Made by a program: the position numbers and the translations under genes. Below, one piece after another: positions 33,501 through 45,086 of a DNA stretch of 64,000 nucleotides. The DNA comes from Bacteroidota bacterium (GTDB lineage Bacteria > Bacteroidota > Bacteroidia > AKYH767-A > OLB10), in assembly GCA_016721435.1 (NCBI GenBank), contig JADKIC010000028.1, positions 4,524 through 68,523 of the forward strand, read 5' to 3'. Within the stretch, counting starts at the first letter, position 1; every line of letters begins with the position of its first letter. The notes below the pieces were generated by a model. It was not told the DNA's origin. It worked only from the letters and a program-made list of their open reading frames with translations, and did no database searches.

Positions 33501-34082
33501 AAAGGTCAGCGTTTTTGCCTCTTCATCTGCACTGTAACCATGTGTTTTGTTTTGAATGATATTCCCTGCAGTGTCTGTTTTTAAAAACCATATATCTTTT
33601 GCTCCGGCTCCGGCACTTGCAGTATAACCTGTCATGTAAAGTCTGTTTCCACGGTATCCGATATCGGTAATTTCATCTGCACCGGCACCACCGAAAGTTT
33701 TCGTCCATGAAGCTACGCCATTTGCATCCAACTTCACCAACATCCCATCTTTTACTCCACTCACAGTCTTGTACCCGGCTGCATAAATTTCATCATTAGG
33801 ACCAATTGTTATTGCTTTTCCGGCATCTTCTCCGGTACCACCAAAATATTTTACCCAAAGCAAGCTTCCATTTGAAGTGGTTTTCATCACGAACATATCA
33901 TTCATGCCTGAGCCATATGAATTAGAACCACCAACGGTAACAATGGACCCATCTGATAATTCTGCTATATCATTGCCTATCTCATTCCCGGGCAAATTAT
34001 AACTGTTTTCAAACTTCTGAGCAAGAGCAGGATTAAATAATGCTGCTAAGCAAACTGCAATAGGGATTAAAAAGTTCTTCAT
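30538..34082 (-). CDS. Giant T9SS surface protein, paralog 1 of 3 (one frameshift and a small internal deletion)
   Basis: Secreted protein of ~1175 residues. A signal peptide ends ALAQ. An N-terminal ~320-residue beta-propeller-like region of SBBP-type repeats follows (GGTGEDAGKAITIGPNDEIY). Then come about nine Ig-like modules with the pattern TFCAGxSVxL...YxWxxN...GxYTVxVTNxC. A T9SS type A C-terminal domain (YPNPSSGNFYIDF..RIIKL) closes it. The frame breaks at about 33090-33200. Compared with paralog 2, about 25 residues (LDVAAGKSGSYYLLISYG and neighbours) are missing there, and a frame change joins FDQAGTETLYRNYQYPGGQ. It has its own promoter (34103-34132). It converges with the glycosyltransferase gene at its 3' end. 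Confidence 0.88.
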
Positions 34083-34102
34083 GGTGTGGGTTTTAGGTTA
34101 AC

Positions 34103-34132
34103 CAAATGTAGGAGAAATTTCCAGATGCACAA
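34103..34132 (-). promoter_or_regulatory. Bacteroidota-type promoter of paralog 1
   Basis: On the - strand, TTG (34130-34132) is followed after 19 bases by TACATTTG (34103-34110). This matches the Bacteroidota -33 TTG / -7 TAnnTTTG consensus, about 20 bases upstream of the ATG at 34082. The same -7 box precedes paralog 2. The rest of 34083-34376 holds no gene. Confidence 0.75.
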
Positions 34133-34376
34133 CTATAACTCTATGAATTTCCGCTAATACTAAGAATTGATGGGTAAATGAGGGCTGGAAGGGACAGCCG
34201 GACTTGCTCCACTGATCGAAATGTATTGACGATCTTTCTTCCTATGAAACTGCGTATTTTATCTCACATTATAACTCATTCCGAAAATTCATTCTACGCA
34301 ATCCCTTTGCTTATAACTATGCAAAATACCAGTAAAGAATGTCAGAGATGTCATCCCTTTGTGTGTACTGTAACAA

Positions 34377-37300
34377 TCAAAGTTTAACGATTCGTTTAGT
34401 AGTAATATGTTCACCTGAACTAAATGTCAACATATACACTCCTGATGCCATTCCACTAAGGGTATATTGATCCGAAGAAACTTTGTCCAAAGAGATTTCT
34501 ATAGAACGACCTTGCATATCCGTGCATTCAATGCGTACATCGCCCGGGGCAACATTGGTGAAATCTACATTAAAATTACCGTAAGAAGGATTTGGATAAA
34601 TCAACACATCCTTTAGACTGATCATTTCTAATGTTGATCCATCTTCACGACAAGGAACCGTAACAATGGCGCCGGAAGATTCCTTTAAACAGCCAAACTT
34701 ACTGGTGACACCCACTTTATAATTGCCGGCTGTCTTTGCAGCGTAAAAGGAGCTAATGGCATTTGCAATTTTATTTACGCCCTTCTTCCAGTAATAGGTA
34801 TAACCGGATCCGGTATTGGCTTGCAAGGTAACACTGTCACCTGAACAAAATGAAAGTGGACCTGAGGGAGTAATAATTGCCGGTGGTTTGGATTTAACAG
34901 TCACCGCAAGAGCAGATGAAGTCGTCGAAGCACAGGCATTTGTCACCACCACTGTATACAATCCTGCACTTACTGCACCATAAATCGAATCGGTGGCACC
35001 GGCAATATTGGCATTGTTCTTCTTCCATTGGTAAGTAAAACCGGCTGTGGATGGCGCTTTCAACGTGAGTGATTCTCCGCTACAAATTTGAGGATAACCA
35101 CTGGAAGTTAACGTAGCAACAGGTCCGGCAGAAGAGGTTAGAACCACAGGTGAACTTGTAGCCGAACATCCGCTCGCTGTCACTCTAACCGAATAAGAGC
35201 CTGCTGTTGTTGCTGCATAAGAAGACTGTGTGGCCCCATTGATGATACTTCCTTTATACCATTGATAGGTCGCTCCGGCAACATTATTTGCATTCAGATT
35301 CACTGATAAGGGTGTGCAAACTACTGTTGAGGAAGGAGATTGAATGGTTGCTGAAGGAATAGGATTCACGGTCAATGCAACGGCATTACTCACTACAGAA
35401 CTACAGGCATTGGTAACTAAACACGTGTATGAACCCTGAAGGCTGGCGTTGTAAGTAGGCGATATTGCACCGCTAATGGCATTTCCATTTCTTCTCCACT
35501 GATATGAATAAACCCCGGTCAACGATGGACTGCAAGTAAGGGTTGACGTACTCCCTGAACAAATAGCTGAACTTTGGATGGATGCCACTGCAGATGGATT
35601 ACCAATGCTAACATTAATAGTTGAAGTGTATTTACTTCCACAAGCCGGGTTGGTGACATAACATTTATAAGCTCCTGATGAATTGGCTATAAATGTTGAC
35701 GATGGCCCTGAACTTACTACCGAATTTCCGAGATACCAGGTATAGGTGATTCCGGGACCTACAGGCGTTGCCGAAAGCTGAATGCCACCTGAGCAACTGG
35801 AAGCACCTCCCGGAGCTGATATGGCCGGTGCGGTTGTATTTAGCGTTACCTCTAAAGGAATTGTATAAAGATTACCCTGACAATACGTATCAAAATAGGT
35901 GACCTGATAAGAACCACTTTGAGTAGCAGTATACACAATCGATGTGGCTCCTGCAATGGCAAAACCATTCAAATACCATTGATAATTTCCTGAAGAAATG
36001 GCAGGAGCCTGAAGCGTAACCGAAGATCCCACTCCACATCCGGTTACAGCGCCTGAATGTTCAATTGCATTCCCACCATAAAAACTGCCTGCAACACTAA
36101 ATACCGGTGTAGAAATCATTCCACAGGCTGTTGTGATGTTACAGATAAAATCACCGGTGGGATAGGGTGGCAACAAAATATTACTACCGGAAAAATATAA
36201 ACTATTGTTCACAAACCAATCATAAGTTGCACCTGAATAACCCGGAACCTGCAATCCTCCAATCATAGGCATAGATAATAAACAGCTTCCTGAACCGGAG
36301 AAACAATAGTCGGAATTGCAAGTAATATTCACATTCGGAGGAGTTGTGGTGTTAATTACAACGGGTGTGGAAACAGAAGTTCCACAAGTATTGCTGGCGC
36401 TAACAGTATAAGTACCGGCTTGTGAAGGTGCATGATAAAAAAGTGTTGCACCGGAAATGGGGTTGCCATTGAGATTCCATTGATAACCGGTGAAGCCGGT
36501 CGGGGTTGATAAACTTACCGATTGGCCAAGGGCTGCACAATATGAAGTGGGACCGGAAGCGGTAATCGATGCGGTTGGTTGTGGTGTAACACTCACGAGT
36601 ACTATAGCTGTAGTCCGCATCCCTCCACTATTCCACATTGAGCAGAAGTAAGATCCACTAGTAGTTACCAATAGTGAATCATTATCAACATTCATATAAG
36701 AAAGTTGATTGGGCAGTGTTTTACCCCAACTATAACGTGTATAACCGGAAGGCACTTTCAATATAACACTTCCTCCTGCACAGAAAGAAAGAGATCCGGA
36801 AGAAGAAATGACAGGTGCAACAGACGTATAAGCTACACCACCGGAATCTAATTTAGCAATATATACATCCCGATTGTTCTCGTGCAAATAACTACCTCCG
36901 GTTATCAATAGCCTCGCACCGCTGATCACCCTTAATCGTGTAGGTTCAGAAAAATAGGCGTAAGAATTACCTCCCGGATATTGATAATTTTTATAGAGCG
37001 TCTCCACCCCTGCCTGATTAAACTTCTTCAAAACGATCCGCTCTCCAAAATTACCATATGAAATTAACAGATAATAGCTCCCGCTCTTTCCAGCTGCAAC
37101 ATCCAGTCCACCTTCAGAGAGTAAATTAGACCATTTCAGATAAACCGTATTTCCATTGGCATCTAATCGCAAATGAAAAGCACTTGGATAATTACCGATC
37201 CCATCCGATCCAAATCCTGTCATCACCAAATTTTGGTCGGTTAATTCCACAATTCCTCTTGCAGATGGAACTACGCTATTGCCACCATTAAGGTATAGAT

Positions 37301-37992
37301 TGAACTTTCTTGTCCATAAGGTATCCCCTGCGAGATTAAACTTTACTGCATATACATTGAATCCTGTAAAACTGGCCGTTCTTCCTGCCACCACTAAATT
37401 TCCATCGGAAGTAAAAGTCAATGAATTTCCCTGTTCAATACCACTAAAGCCATGTGTTTTATTCTGAAGGATATTTCCCGCTGTGTCGGTTTTCAAAACC
37501 AAAATCCTGTCCTCCCGCACCGGCACTGGCTGTTGTTCCGGCCATGTAAATTCTGTTTCCCCGGAAACCGATATCATTAATTTCATCAATGTCACTTCCG
37601 CCAAAGGTTTTAGTCCAAAACACCACGCCATTCGCATCCAGCTTCACCAGCATTCCATCTTTTAAACTTCCTACTGTCTTGTAACCGGCAGCATAAATTT
37701 CATCATTTGGACCAATAGTCAAGGCTTTTGCAGCATCTTCACCGCTACCGCCAAAATATTTTATCCAGAGCAGGCTTCCGCTTGATGTGGTTTTCATCAC
37801 GAACATATCATTCAATCCAGAACCATAAGATGTAGATTGACCAACCGTAACGATCGATCCATCGGATAATTCGGCAATATCGTTTCCTATCTCATTTCCG
37901 GGTAAATTATAGCTGTTTTCGAACTTTTGCGCCAGGAGTGCAGGAGGCAAGAGGGCGAAAAAAATGAATAAGATAAAGGTTGAATTTTTCAT
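34377..37992 (-). CDS. Giant T9SS surface protein, paralog 2 of 3 (one frameshift)
   Basis: Secreted protein of ~1205 residues and the most complete of the three tandem copies. A signal peptide (FILFIFFALLPPALLA) is followed by SBBP-type propeller repeats, nine or so Ig-like modules and a T9SS type A C-terminal domain (YPNPSYGNFNVDF..RIVKL). A single indel near 37480 separates the first ~175 residues from the rest (GGQDF / LKTDTAGNILQNKTHG). Protein identity with paralog 1 is very high in the first 300 and last 250 residues and lower in the central Ig modules. Short stretches of DNA are identical or nearly so, for example 31063-31110 and 34902-34949. Confidence 0.9.
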
Positions 37993-38014
37993 ATTCCGGG
38001 TGGTTGGGTGTTTT

Positions 38015-38045
38015 CAAATGTATGGAGAAACCGTTAAATTACCAA
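38015..38045 (-). promoter_or_regulatory. Bacteroidota-type promoter of paralog 2
   Basis: On the - strand, TTG (38043-38045), a 20-base spacer, and TACATTTG (38015-38022), about 23 bases before the ATG at 37992. The -7 box is identical to that of paralog 1. Confidence 0.75.
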
Positions 38046-38185
38046 GTCAACCTCAAGAATTTATGCTAAAATCATCATTCAATAGGTGAGTATACTTATT
38101 CATCGGATGTAGGCGAAAGATGCCTACTCAGGTGCTGTACGTTCGTATGGGAACTTCAATGGATAATTGGAGAATAGCCGTTTAA

Positions 38186-41100
38186 CTATTGAATTACTAC
38201 CAAATGTTTAATATAGGTGGACTTCGAAGTGGTAAGCCGGATAATTATTAATCCAAGGTCATTGGGATAGATGCGAATGCCATTGCTGAGCAGTTCGATT
38301 CGTGGATGTAATACTCGTCCGGCTATATCATTTACATGAAGTGTATAACCCGATGAAAGTTCATCATGAAGCAATGTAAAATCTGAATAAGTTGCAGTTG
38401 GGTTAGGTGAAAGTACAGCGGTGTTATTCTCATTACTCTCTTCTTCCACACGGCAAGGTATCGCGACCTGAAGGCTGGAAGTCTCCTTAAAACAACCATA
38501 TGAACTGTATACACCAGCCTTATAATTTCCTTGTTGTTTGGCGCTAAAGGTGGATGAACTTGCCAATGGGATTAAATTGTTGTTTCGCTTCCATTGATAG
38601 CTATACGGATTTGTTGAATTCACCTGCAACTGAACACTGTCTCCCTAAACAAAATGATGTTGGACCATTTATGACTAAACTTGCAGTAGGCTTTGCTTGA
38701 CAGTAACCGGAACTTCTTTTGTATCCACTACCCCACAAGTTCCTGAAATGCGTACAAAATATTTTCCCGAGTAGAAACCGAGAGGGGTACTATCAACTGC
38801 GCCGGGCAGCGCTAAATTATTTTATACCATTGATACGTGTTTCCCTGCCAGGGATACGCTGACAATTTTAAAACCTCACCATTGCAAATCTGTGGATATG
38901 CCGAAGTATAAAGATAATTGACAGAACCATTTAAAACAGTAATGTTTACCGGATTCATTTTTACAGTACACAACCCACGCTTAACTTCCAGTGAATATAT
39001 TCCAGTACTTCCCGCTTGAAATTTATTTGGCAATACGGGGAGCAGTTCATCACCTGTTGAATCTGTCCATTTATAAATTCCTCCCGGGATATAATTTGTT
39101 GTTATCGTTGGCGGATTTTTTTTACAGGCCGTCAGTCCGGGCGTAACTACACTGATTAACGATGGAATTGGAATCTTGCCAACATAAACAGGATTACTTA
39201 CTAAAGTCCCACAGCTGTTATTTATCTCACAGAAGTAATTTCCAGAATCTTTTACATATAAATTAAACGCTGTAGCCCCGGCCAACTGTACTCCGTTTTT
39301 GTACCATTTATATTGCGCATTTATCCCATAAGGGGCACATTTTAGCAAGGTGGAATCCCCTTCACATACTTCCTTCGAATAGGATTCTATAACAGGTTGA
39401 ACAAACCCCGTAAAAATCTCTACTTCATTAGTAAATTGAGTACCACAAGATGGATTGCTTACCTTACATCGGTATTTCCCTGACTTTAGAGCAATGATGC
39501 CAGGATTTCCATTTGTCATGCCAAGAGAAATGTCATTTCTAAACCATTCATAAGTTATTCCTATACCGACAGGGCTTACGGCTAAAGGCAACCCACTACC
39601 ACAGGACATCGTTCCGGATGGAGTACTTAAAACAGGGGCCGTTGTATTCAGCTTAATATTTAAGGGATAGGTGTCTAACATCTGCATGCAGGTTGGATTA
39701 TAATACCTCAATCTGTATTCCCCATTTTGAGTCACATTTAAAACCGGGGCGGTTTGATTGGCAAGTAACACGTTATTTCTTTTCCATTGAAAAGGGCCCG
39801 ACGAACCTGTAGGAGCGTATAGTAGCACTGAAGATCCAACCCCACAACCGGTCACCTGACCAAAATACTGAATACTGTTTCCTACCCTCACATTCTGAAT
39901 TCCTGTATAAAGCGTATAGGGTTTAGATCTTTTAGCACCACAGGTATTTGTAATTCTGCACGTATATAGACCGGGTTTAACAGGACTTGAAAATAAATTG
40001 GAACTATTTGAATGGGGTATCTCGTCGATTGCCCAATCGTAAGAATAAGAATTATTTTTTTGTACTAGTAAATGCCCAATGGCTTGACAAAATCCAGCTG
40101 CCACTGCAATATTTGAATCTTTGATTACAGGCTCAGGTACGTAATTTGCATTTATATAAACACTTTTTGTTTTCCCGGTATCGCAGGTATTCCAGGGAGA
40201 AAGCACCCGGAGTGCATAATAACCACTCTCCTTCACGACCAAAGTTGAAGAAACAGCTCCGGAAAGGATAGAATCATTTTTTAACCATTGACATTGACTG
40301 GAAACTACATTTGTTGTGAGCCGAATCGAGTCCATACTCTTTCCGCAAAATTCATAGCGGTTATCTATTGAAGTTAGAGATAGGTTTTGTACTTGTGGTC
40401 GTGGACTAAAATAATACGCATTGGAATAACTGATTGCATTTCCTTGCCATGCAGAACAATAGTAATGCCCCTTGAATTTCACATAAAGCGAATCATTGTT
40501 CACATTCATATTTTTAAAAACACGATTCTGATTAATACACCATTCATATTTATCAAATCCCGGAGGTGCTACTAATAAAACAGAATCCCCATCACAGGGT
40601 ATTCCTGAGGCCGGAGTACTTTGGAGTAAAAATGTTGGAGACGCATTGGTCAGGCCATTGGTATCGCATTTGAGTAATAGCATTTCTGTATTTTCCCCAT
40701 AGGCATAATAACCGGCAACTAATAAATGGCTATTCGTTTTTCCACTCATTCGGGCAGCACCTGTAAATCCGTTATAAGAAGATCCTCCGGGGTAGCCCAA
40801 ATTAACAATTACTGAAGAGTTCAGGAACTTATCAAACTTGAGCACATATCCGGAACATCCAAAGTTGCAATTCCCCATCAGCAAATAAAATGCATCATTG
40901 TCACAGGGTAAAATATCGCTACCACTATCCGACAAACCATTGGCGAATGTGAGTGTGGATTGATAACCGAGTGAGTCTACTTTTCACACAACTGTGCTCG
41001 GCCATGTTCCCGCATTCCAGCCGAGGCCGGTCATTACAATCTGACGAGAAGACAATTCTGCAATTGCAAATCCATACACGCCATTGGTGCTGTTTACAAT

Positions 41101-41790
41101 ATCAACATTGAAAAGACGGTTCCATATTTGTGTACCCATCGAATCAATTTTTAAAACAAAAACACTGTCTTTATTGAAAGCAGAACCCACTTCACCACAA
41201 ATACCAATAGTGCCGTCTGACAACATGGTCATTTGATTGGCTTTTTCATATAATCCAATATTAAAAACTTTATTCAGTAGCGTTGTACCTGCAGCATTTA
41301 CTTTAACGAACCAGGTATCTGAATCTGTTGTGCCAATCAGGTACAAAATTCCGTTCCTGAATTTGAGATCAGAAAAATTATCATATGTGGTTTTCGTGAT
41401 CGTTCTTGTCCATAAAATAACTCCACTTGAATTCAATTTAATGAGGTATCCAGCCGATACAGTTGACCAATTGCTACCGGCAACATATATTTCATCCTGA
41501 TCGCCAATTGCTAAAGCCATTGGAAATTCAGTTGATGTAATAATCCCTATTTTTTTTACCCAAAGTAAATTTCCTGCAGGTGTGGTTTTGACAACAATAA
41601 TGTCCCTATTCGCTGCTTGATCTGCATGTGTTTCTCCAACCATTACTACACAACCATCCGATAATTCAGCAACATCTTTCGCCCAATTTACACCCCCCGC
41701 AAGTGCATAGCTGTTTTTAAAAAACTGAGCGTCTGTTGAATGAAAAAACAAACTAAAAATTAGAATAATTGCAGGATAAAAGTTTTTCAT
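38186..41790 (-). CDS. Giant T9SS surface protein, paralog 3 of 3 (in-frame stop and frameshifts)
   Basis: The most diverged of the three tandem paralogs, ~1195 residues if read through. A signal peptide (MKNFYPAIILIFSLFFHSTDA) is followed by SBBP-type repeats (VAELSDGCVVMVGE, IGDQDEIYVAGS), Ig-like modules, and a C-terminal domain starting VLSPNPTATYSDFTLL. A TGA at 40984-40986 interrupts the frame without a shift. The sequence on both sides (GTWPSTVV / KVDSLGYQSTLTFANG) aligns with FHLRLDANGN of the other copies. Two or more indels at 38640-38830 break the last Ig modules. It could be a decaying gene or a victim of sequencing error. It is divergent from yceD, with a shared 226-bp intergenic region. 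Confidence 0.8.
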
Positions 41791-41809
41791 ACGACAGATA
41801 GTATATAAT

Positions 41810-41817
41810 CAAAGGTA
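41810..41817 (-). promoter_or_regulatory. -7 box TACCTTTG upstream of paralog 3
   Basis: Reverse strand TACCTTTG lies about 20 bases before the paralog 3 ATG (41790). It is a perfect TAnnTTTG. I see no convincing -33 TTG at the right distance. Confidence 0.55.
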
Positions 41818-41961
41818 AAAAATTACCTTTTACTGAATTTGATTCTATTAAATTCACAGTGATTTTTCGACATACTTTGGCATTTAAAGTATATAATCAA
41901 TTTATAATCAAAGTATTAAAACTTAAAAAGCAACATATTTCCACATAATTGTTAATTTCTT

Positions 41962-41969
41962 TACCTTTG
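41962..41969 (+). promoter_or_regulatory. -7 box TACCTTTG upstream of yceD operon
   Basis: TACCTTTG, a perfect Bacteroidota -7 element, lies 47 bases before the yceD ATG and probably drives yceD-rpmF-plsX-fabH. The region 41791-42016 therefore holds back-to-back promoters with the same -7 octamer. Confidence 0.6.
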
Positions 41970-42016
41970 CACCCCTTGCAGCTAATCGTAACTGCTGTAA
42001 TAATAATCGTTCTGAG

Positions 42017-42556
42017 ATGGCTGAGTCTCCATATCTTATCCGGTTTATCCAGTTGCCAACCGGGCAGCATGAATATACATTCCGGATTGACGATTCGTTC
42101 TTTAAAGATCGGGAAGGCACTATTATACATGGTGCTTCAATTGAAGTAGATGTTGTTCTTCATAAAAGTTCCGGAGCTATGCAACTGGAATTAAAAATGA
42201 AAGGAGAAGTCACCGTAGATTGTATGCGATGCCTCGAAGCATTTATACTTCCTATTGAAATCAACAGAGTGCTTCTTGTCCGTATGGTCGAGACACTTAC
42301 TCCGGAAGAGGATGATATAGATGCCATTCATATTGCTAAAACAGCTTATGAAATTGACCTTAAAAATCACCTCTACGATTTCCTCACCCTTGAAGTCCCT
42401 TACAGTCCAGTGCATGAGGACTTGCCGAATGGAAAACCCGGTTGTAATCCGGAGATTCTGAAGCATATTAAACAGTTGAATAAAAAAGAGGAAGAAAAGG
42501 AAGAGAAAAAAGGGGATGATCGTTGGTCCGCACTTCGAAAGATTAAATTAAACTAG
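42017..42556 (+). CDS. yceD: YceD/DUF177 family protein (23S rRNA accumulation)
   Basis: A 179-residue cytosolic protein of the YceD/DUF177 family, linked in E. coli and plants to 23S rRNA accumulation. The signature CMRCLE (residues ~75-80) and a downstream Cys (KPGCNP) are probable metal ligands. The C-terminus is Lys/Glu-rich. Its position directly before rpmF is the classic yceD-rpmF-plsX-fabH arrangement and supports the call. Intact, no indels. Confidence 0.92.
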   Translation: MAESPYLIRFIQLPTGQHEYTFRIDDSFFKDREGTIIHGASIEVDVVLHKSSGAMQLELKMKGEVTVDCMRCLEAFILPIEINRVLLVRMVETLTPEEDDIDAIHIAKTAYEIDLKNHLYDFLTLEVPYSPVHEDLPNGKPGCNPEILKHIKQLNKKEEEKEEKKGDDRWSALRKIKLN

Positions 42557-42588
42557 TTGAATATTAATTAATTAAATAAAAATAAGTC

Positions 42589-42774
42589 ATGCCAAATCCT
42601 AAACACAAACACTCGAAATCGAGAAGGGATAAACGCCGTACACATTACAAAGCAACTGCTCCTACTTTGGCTATTGATGCCAGTACAGGTGAAGCACATC
42701 TTTGGCATCGCGCCTTCTGGCACGAAGGAAAGTTAATGTATAAAGGCAAAATTGTAATGGAACGTGAGGCATAA
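42589..42774 (+). CDS. rpmF: 50S ribosomal protein L32
   Basis: A 61-residue basic protein with the L32 N-terminus PNPKHKHSKSRRDKRRTHYK. The C-terminal half has no cysteines, so this is the zinc-free form common in Bacteroidota. The start ATG is 32 bases after yceD. The family's usual position between yceD and plsX is kept. Confidence 0.96.
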   Translation: MPNPKHKHSKSRRDKRRTHYKATAPTLAIDASTGEAHLWHRAFWHEGKLMYKGKIVMEREA

Positions 42775-42830
42775 TGGTCTCATAGCTATTCTTAACCTTT
42801 AACAATAACTCTTCTTACAGACAGGCCTTG

Positions 42831-43784
42831 ATGAAAATTGGGATTGATATAATGGGTGGAGATTATGCTCCGAACGAAATCGTTCTGGGTGTAATTCAGT
42901 CACTTCCCGAATTGGAGGGCGATACCACATTGGTACTCTTCGGTGATGAGGTAGCTATAAAAGACCTCTTTAGCCGTGAGAATGCCGATATCAGCAGGGT
43001 GGAAATTGTTCATACAACCGAAGTAATAGGGATGGATGAGCAGGCCACCAGAGCCATTGCAGGAAAACCCGATTCAAGTATTTCCCGCGGCTTTGAATAC
43101 CTGAAAGCCGGTAAAATTGACGGATTTGCTTCTGCGGGTAACAGCGGTGCTATGATGGTGGGTGCCATGTTCAGCGTAAAAACCGTTCCCGGAATTTTGC
43201 GACCTGCCATTAGCTCAGTTATTCCGAAGGAAGATGGAAGTTGGGGGCTTTTTCTGGATGCCGGTGCCAATGCCGACTGCAAACCGGAACACCTGCAACA
43301 ATTCGCCATCCTCGGTAGTCTATTCCTGGAACATGTGTATGGAGTGCCAAATCCTAAAGTGGGTTTGATGAATATTGGAGAGGAAGAAGAAAAAGGCAAT
43401 ATGCTTTGTCAGGCTACACACCCTTTGCTTAAAAATACCAGAGAAATAAATTTCATTGGCAACATTGAAGGCCGTGATTTATTCAATGATAAAGCAGATG
43501 TTATTGTTTGTGATGGATTCACAGGCAATGTTATTCTGAAGCTGGCGGAATCTTTTTACAGCCTCATCAGAAGAAGAAAAATAAAAGACGAATATTTTGA
43601 TCGGTTTAATTTTGAGAATTACGGAGGTACGCCGGTGTTAGGTGTAAACGCACCCGTAATCATTGCTCACGGAATTTCGAATGCCCGTGCGATCAAAAAC
43701 ATGATTCATATAACACGGAAAGTTACCGCTGCCGGTCTGACCGAAAAAATCGCTCAGGCGGTACACGAAAGCATCACTCAATAA
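42831..43784 (+). CDS. plsX: Phosphate acyltransferase PlsX
   Basis: Converts acyl-ACP and phosphate to acyl-phosphate for phospholipid synthesis, 317 residues. It begins MKIGIDIMGGDYAPNEIVLG, with SAGNSGAMM, DAGANADCKPEHLQQFA and CDGFTGNVILKLAES as family motifs. The second ATG of a TTG-ATG pair (42831) is taken as the start. It ends 1 base before fabH, so the two are co-translated. Confidence 0.96.
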   Translation: MKIGIDIMGGDYAPNEIVLGVIQSLPELEGDTTLVLFGDEVAIKDLFSRENADISRVEIVHTTEVIGMDEQATRAIAGKPDSSISRGFEYLKAGKIDGFASAGNSGAMMVGAMFSVKTVPGILRPAISSVIPKEDGSWGLFLDAGANADCKPEHLQQFAILGSLFLEHVYGVPNPKVGLMNIGEEEEKGNMLCQATHPLLKNTREINFIGNIEGRDLFNDKADVIVCDGFTGNVILKLAESFYSLIRRRKIKDEYFDRFNFENYGGTPVLGVNAPVIIAHGISNARAIKNMIHITRKVTAAGLTEKIAQAVHESITQ

Positions 43785-43785
43785 G

Positions 43786-44775
43786 ATGACCAAAGTTAGA
43801 GCTGCGATTACCGCGGTGCATGCATGGGTTCCACCCGATCTGCTCACCAACCACGACCTCACGAAACTCGTTGACACCAATGAAGAATGGATTGAGACGC
43901 GTACCGGTATAAAAGAAAGACATATCCTGAAAGGGGAAGGCCTCGGCTCCTCCGACATGGCCGTTCAGGCTATTTTACCCTTATTAAAAAAGCGGGGGAT
44001 TGGTGCCGATGAAATCGAACTCATCATTTGTGCGACCACCACACCGGACATGCAATTTCCGGCTACTGCCAATATCATTGCCGATAAAATCGGAGCTGTG
44101 AATGCCTGGGGATATGATGTCAACGCGGCTTGCTCCGGATTCATTTTCGCATTAACAACAGCTACTAAATTCATCGAAACAGGTACGCATAAAAAAGTTT
44201 TGGTAGTGGGTGTAGATAAGATGTCAAGCATCATTGACTATACAGATCGTGCGACCTGTGTCATTTTTGGAGATGGCGGGGGTGCGGTGCTGTTAGAGCC
44301 GAATGAAGAGGGAAACGGCATCATGGACTCTATATTAAGAGTAGATGGGTCCGGACGCGCCTTTTTGCACCAGAAAGCAGGTGGAAGCGTTAAGCCGGCA
44401 ACGTTAGAAACTGTTGCAGCAAAAGAACATTTCGTTTATCAGGAAGGTCAGACGGTTTTCAAGTTCGCTGTTACTAAAATGGCGGATGTAAGTGCTGAAA
44501 TCATGGAGAAGAATAATCTCACCGGCTCAGACATCTCCTGGCTTATACCCCACCAGGCTAACAAACGTATTATCGACGCCACCGCCCGCCGCATGGGACT
44601 TCCCGACGAGAAAGTCACTTTAAACATTGAGCGTTATGGCAATACGACCAATGGCACTATCCCACTTTGCTTATGGGAATGGGAAAAGAAATTTAAAAAG
44701 GGCGATAACATCATCATTGCTGCTTTCGGAGGTGGTTTTACCTGGGGAGCTATTTGGGTGAAGTGGGCGTATTGA
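43786..44775 (+). CDS. fabH: 3-oxoacyl-ACP synthase III
   Basis: KASIII, which starts fatty acid synthesis by condensing acetyl-CoA with malonyl-ACP, 329 residues and intact. The catalytic Cys is in NAACSGFIFAL, the His in WLIPHQANKRI, and the Asn in ERYGNTTNGTIPLC. The N-terminus has TNEEWIETRTGIKERHI. Together with plsX it links initiation to phospholipid synthesis. A heptad repeat tract starts immediately after the TGA. Confidence 0.97.
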   Translation: MTKVRAAITAVHAWVPPDLLTNHDLTKLVDTNEEWIETRTGIKERHILKGEGLGSSDMAVQAILPLLKKRGIGADEIELIICATTTPDMQFPATANIIADKIGAVNAWGYDVNAACSGFIFALTTATKFIETGTHKKVLVVGVDKMSSIIDYTDRATCVIFGDGGGAVLLEPNEEGNGIMDSILRVDGSGRAFLHQKAGGSVKPATLETVAAKEHFVYQEGQTVFKFAVTKMADVSAEIMEKNNLTGSDISWLIPHQANKRIIDATARRMGLPDEKVTLNIERYGNTTNGTIPLCLWEWEKKFKKGDNIIIAAFGGGFTWGAIWVKWAY

Positions 44776-44849
44776 AGGTTTAAGGTTTAAGGTTTAAGGT
44801 TCAAGGTTTAAAGTTCAAGGTTTAAAGTTCAAAGTTTAAGGTTTCAATG
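44776..44849. repeat. Family A heptad tract directly after fabH
   Basis: Nearly perfect 7-bp periodicity of GGTTTAA, GGTTCAA, AGTTCAA and AGTTTAA units starting at the base after the fabH stop. About ten units. The rest of the 44850-45086 gap is GC-richer and then AT-rich. It has no gene, and I see only a weak -7-like TACTTTTA at 44983-44990. Confidence 0.85.
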
Positions 44850-45086
44850 TTGGTTCCCGGCGAATGAAGCGAGCGTTCCCTCAAGCAATCTTGACAGAGT
44901 CATTGCGTCGTTGATGAAATGAGGATGACGAGAGTTCCTCCAAGCGAAGTGTTCCCCCTTTTTATATATTTCCTGAAATCTTTACTTTTATAGGAAGCAC
45001 CCTTTATTGAATATTTGAAAAACAGCTTAAAATGCTCAAAAAAGCCTTAAAAACGCATATTTTTTAAAGAAATTTTGTGAAATCTG

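Noticed and set aside
34133..34376. Small RNA or gene between paralogs 1 and 2
   Set aside because: A short GGCTG...CAGCC inverted repeat and a 69-codon frame are present, but there is no promoter, start context or conservation that I can support.
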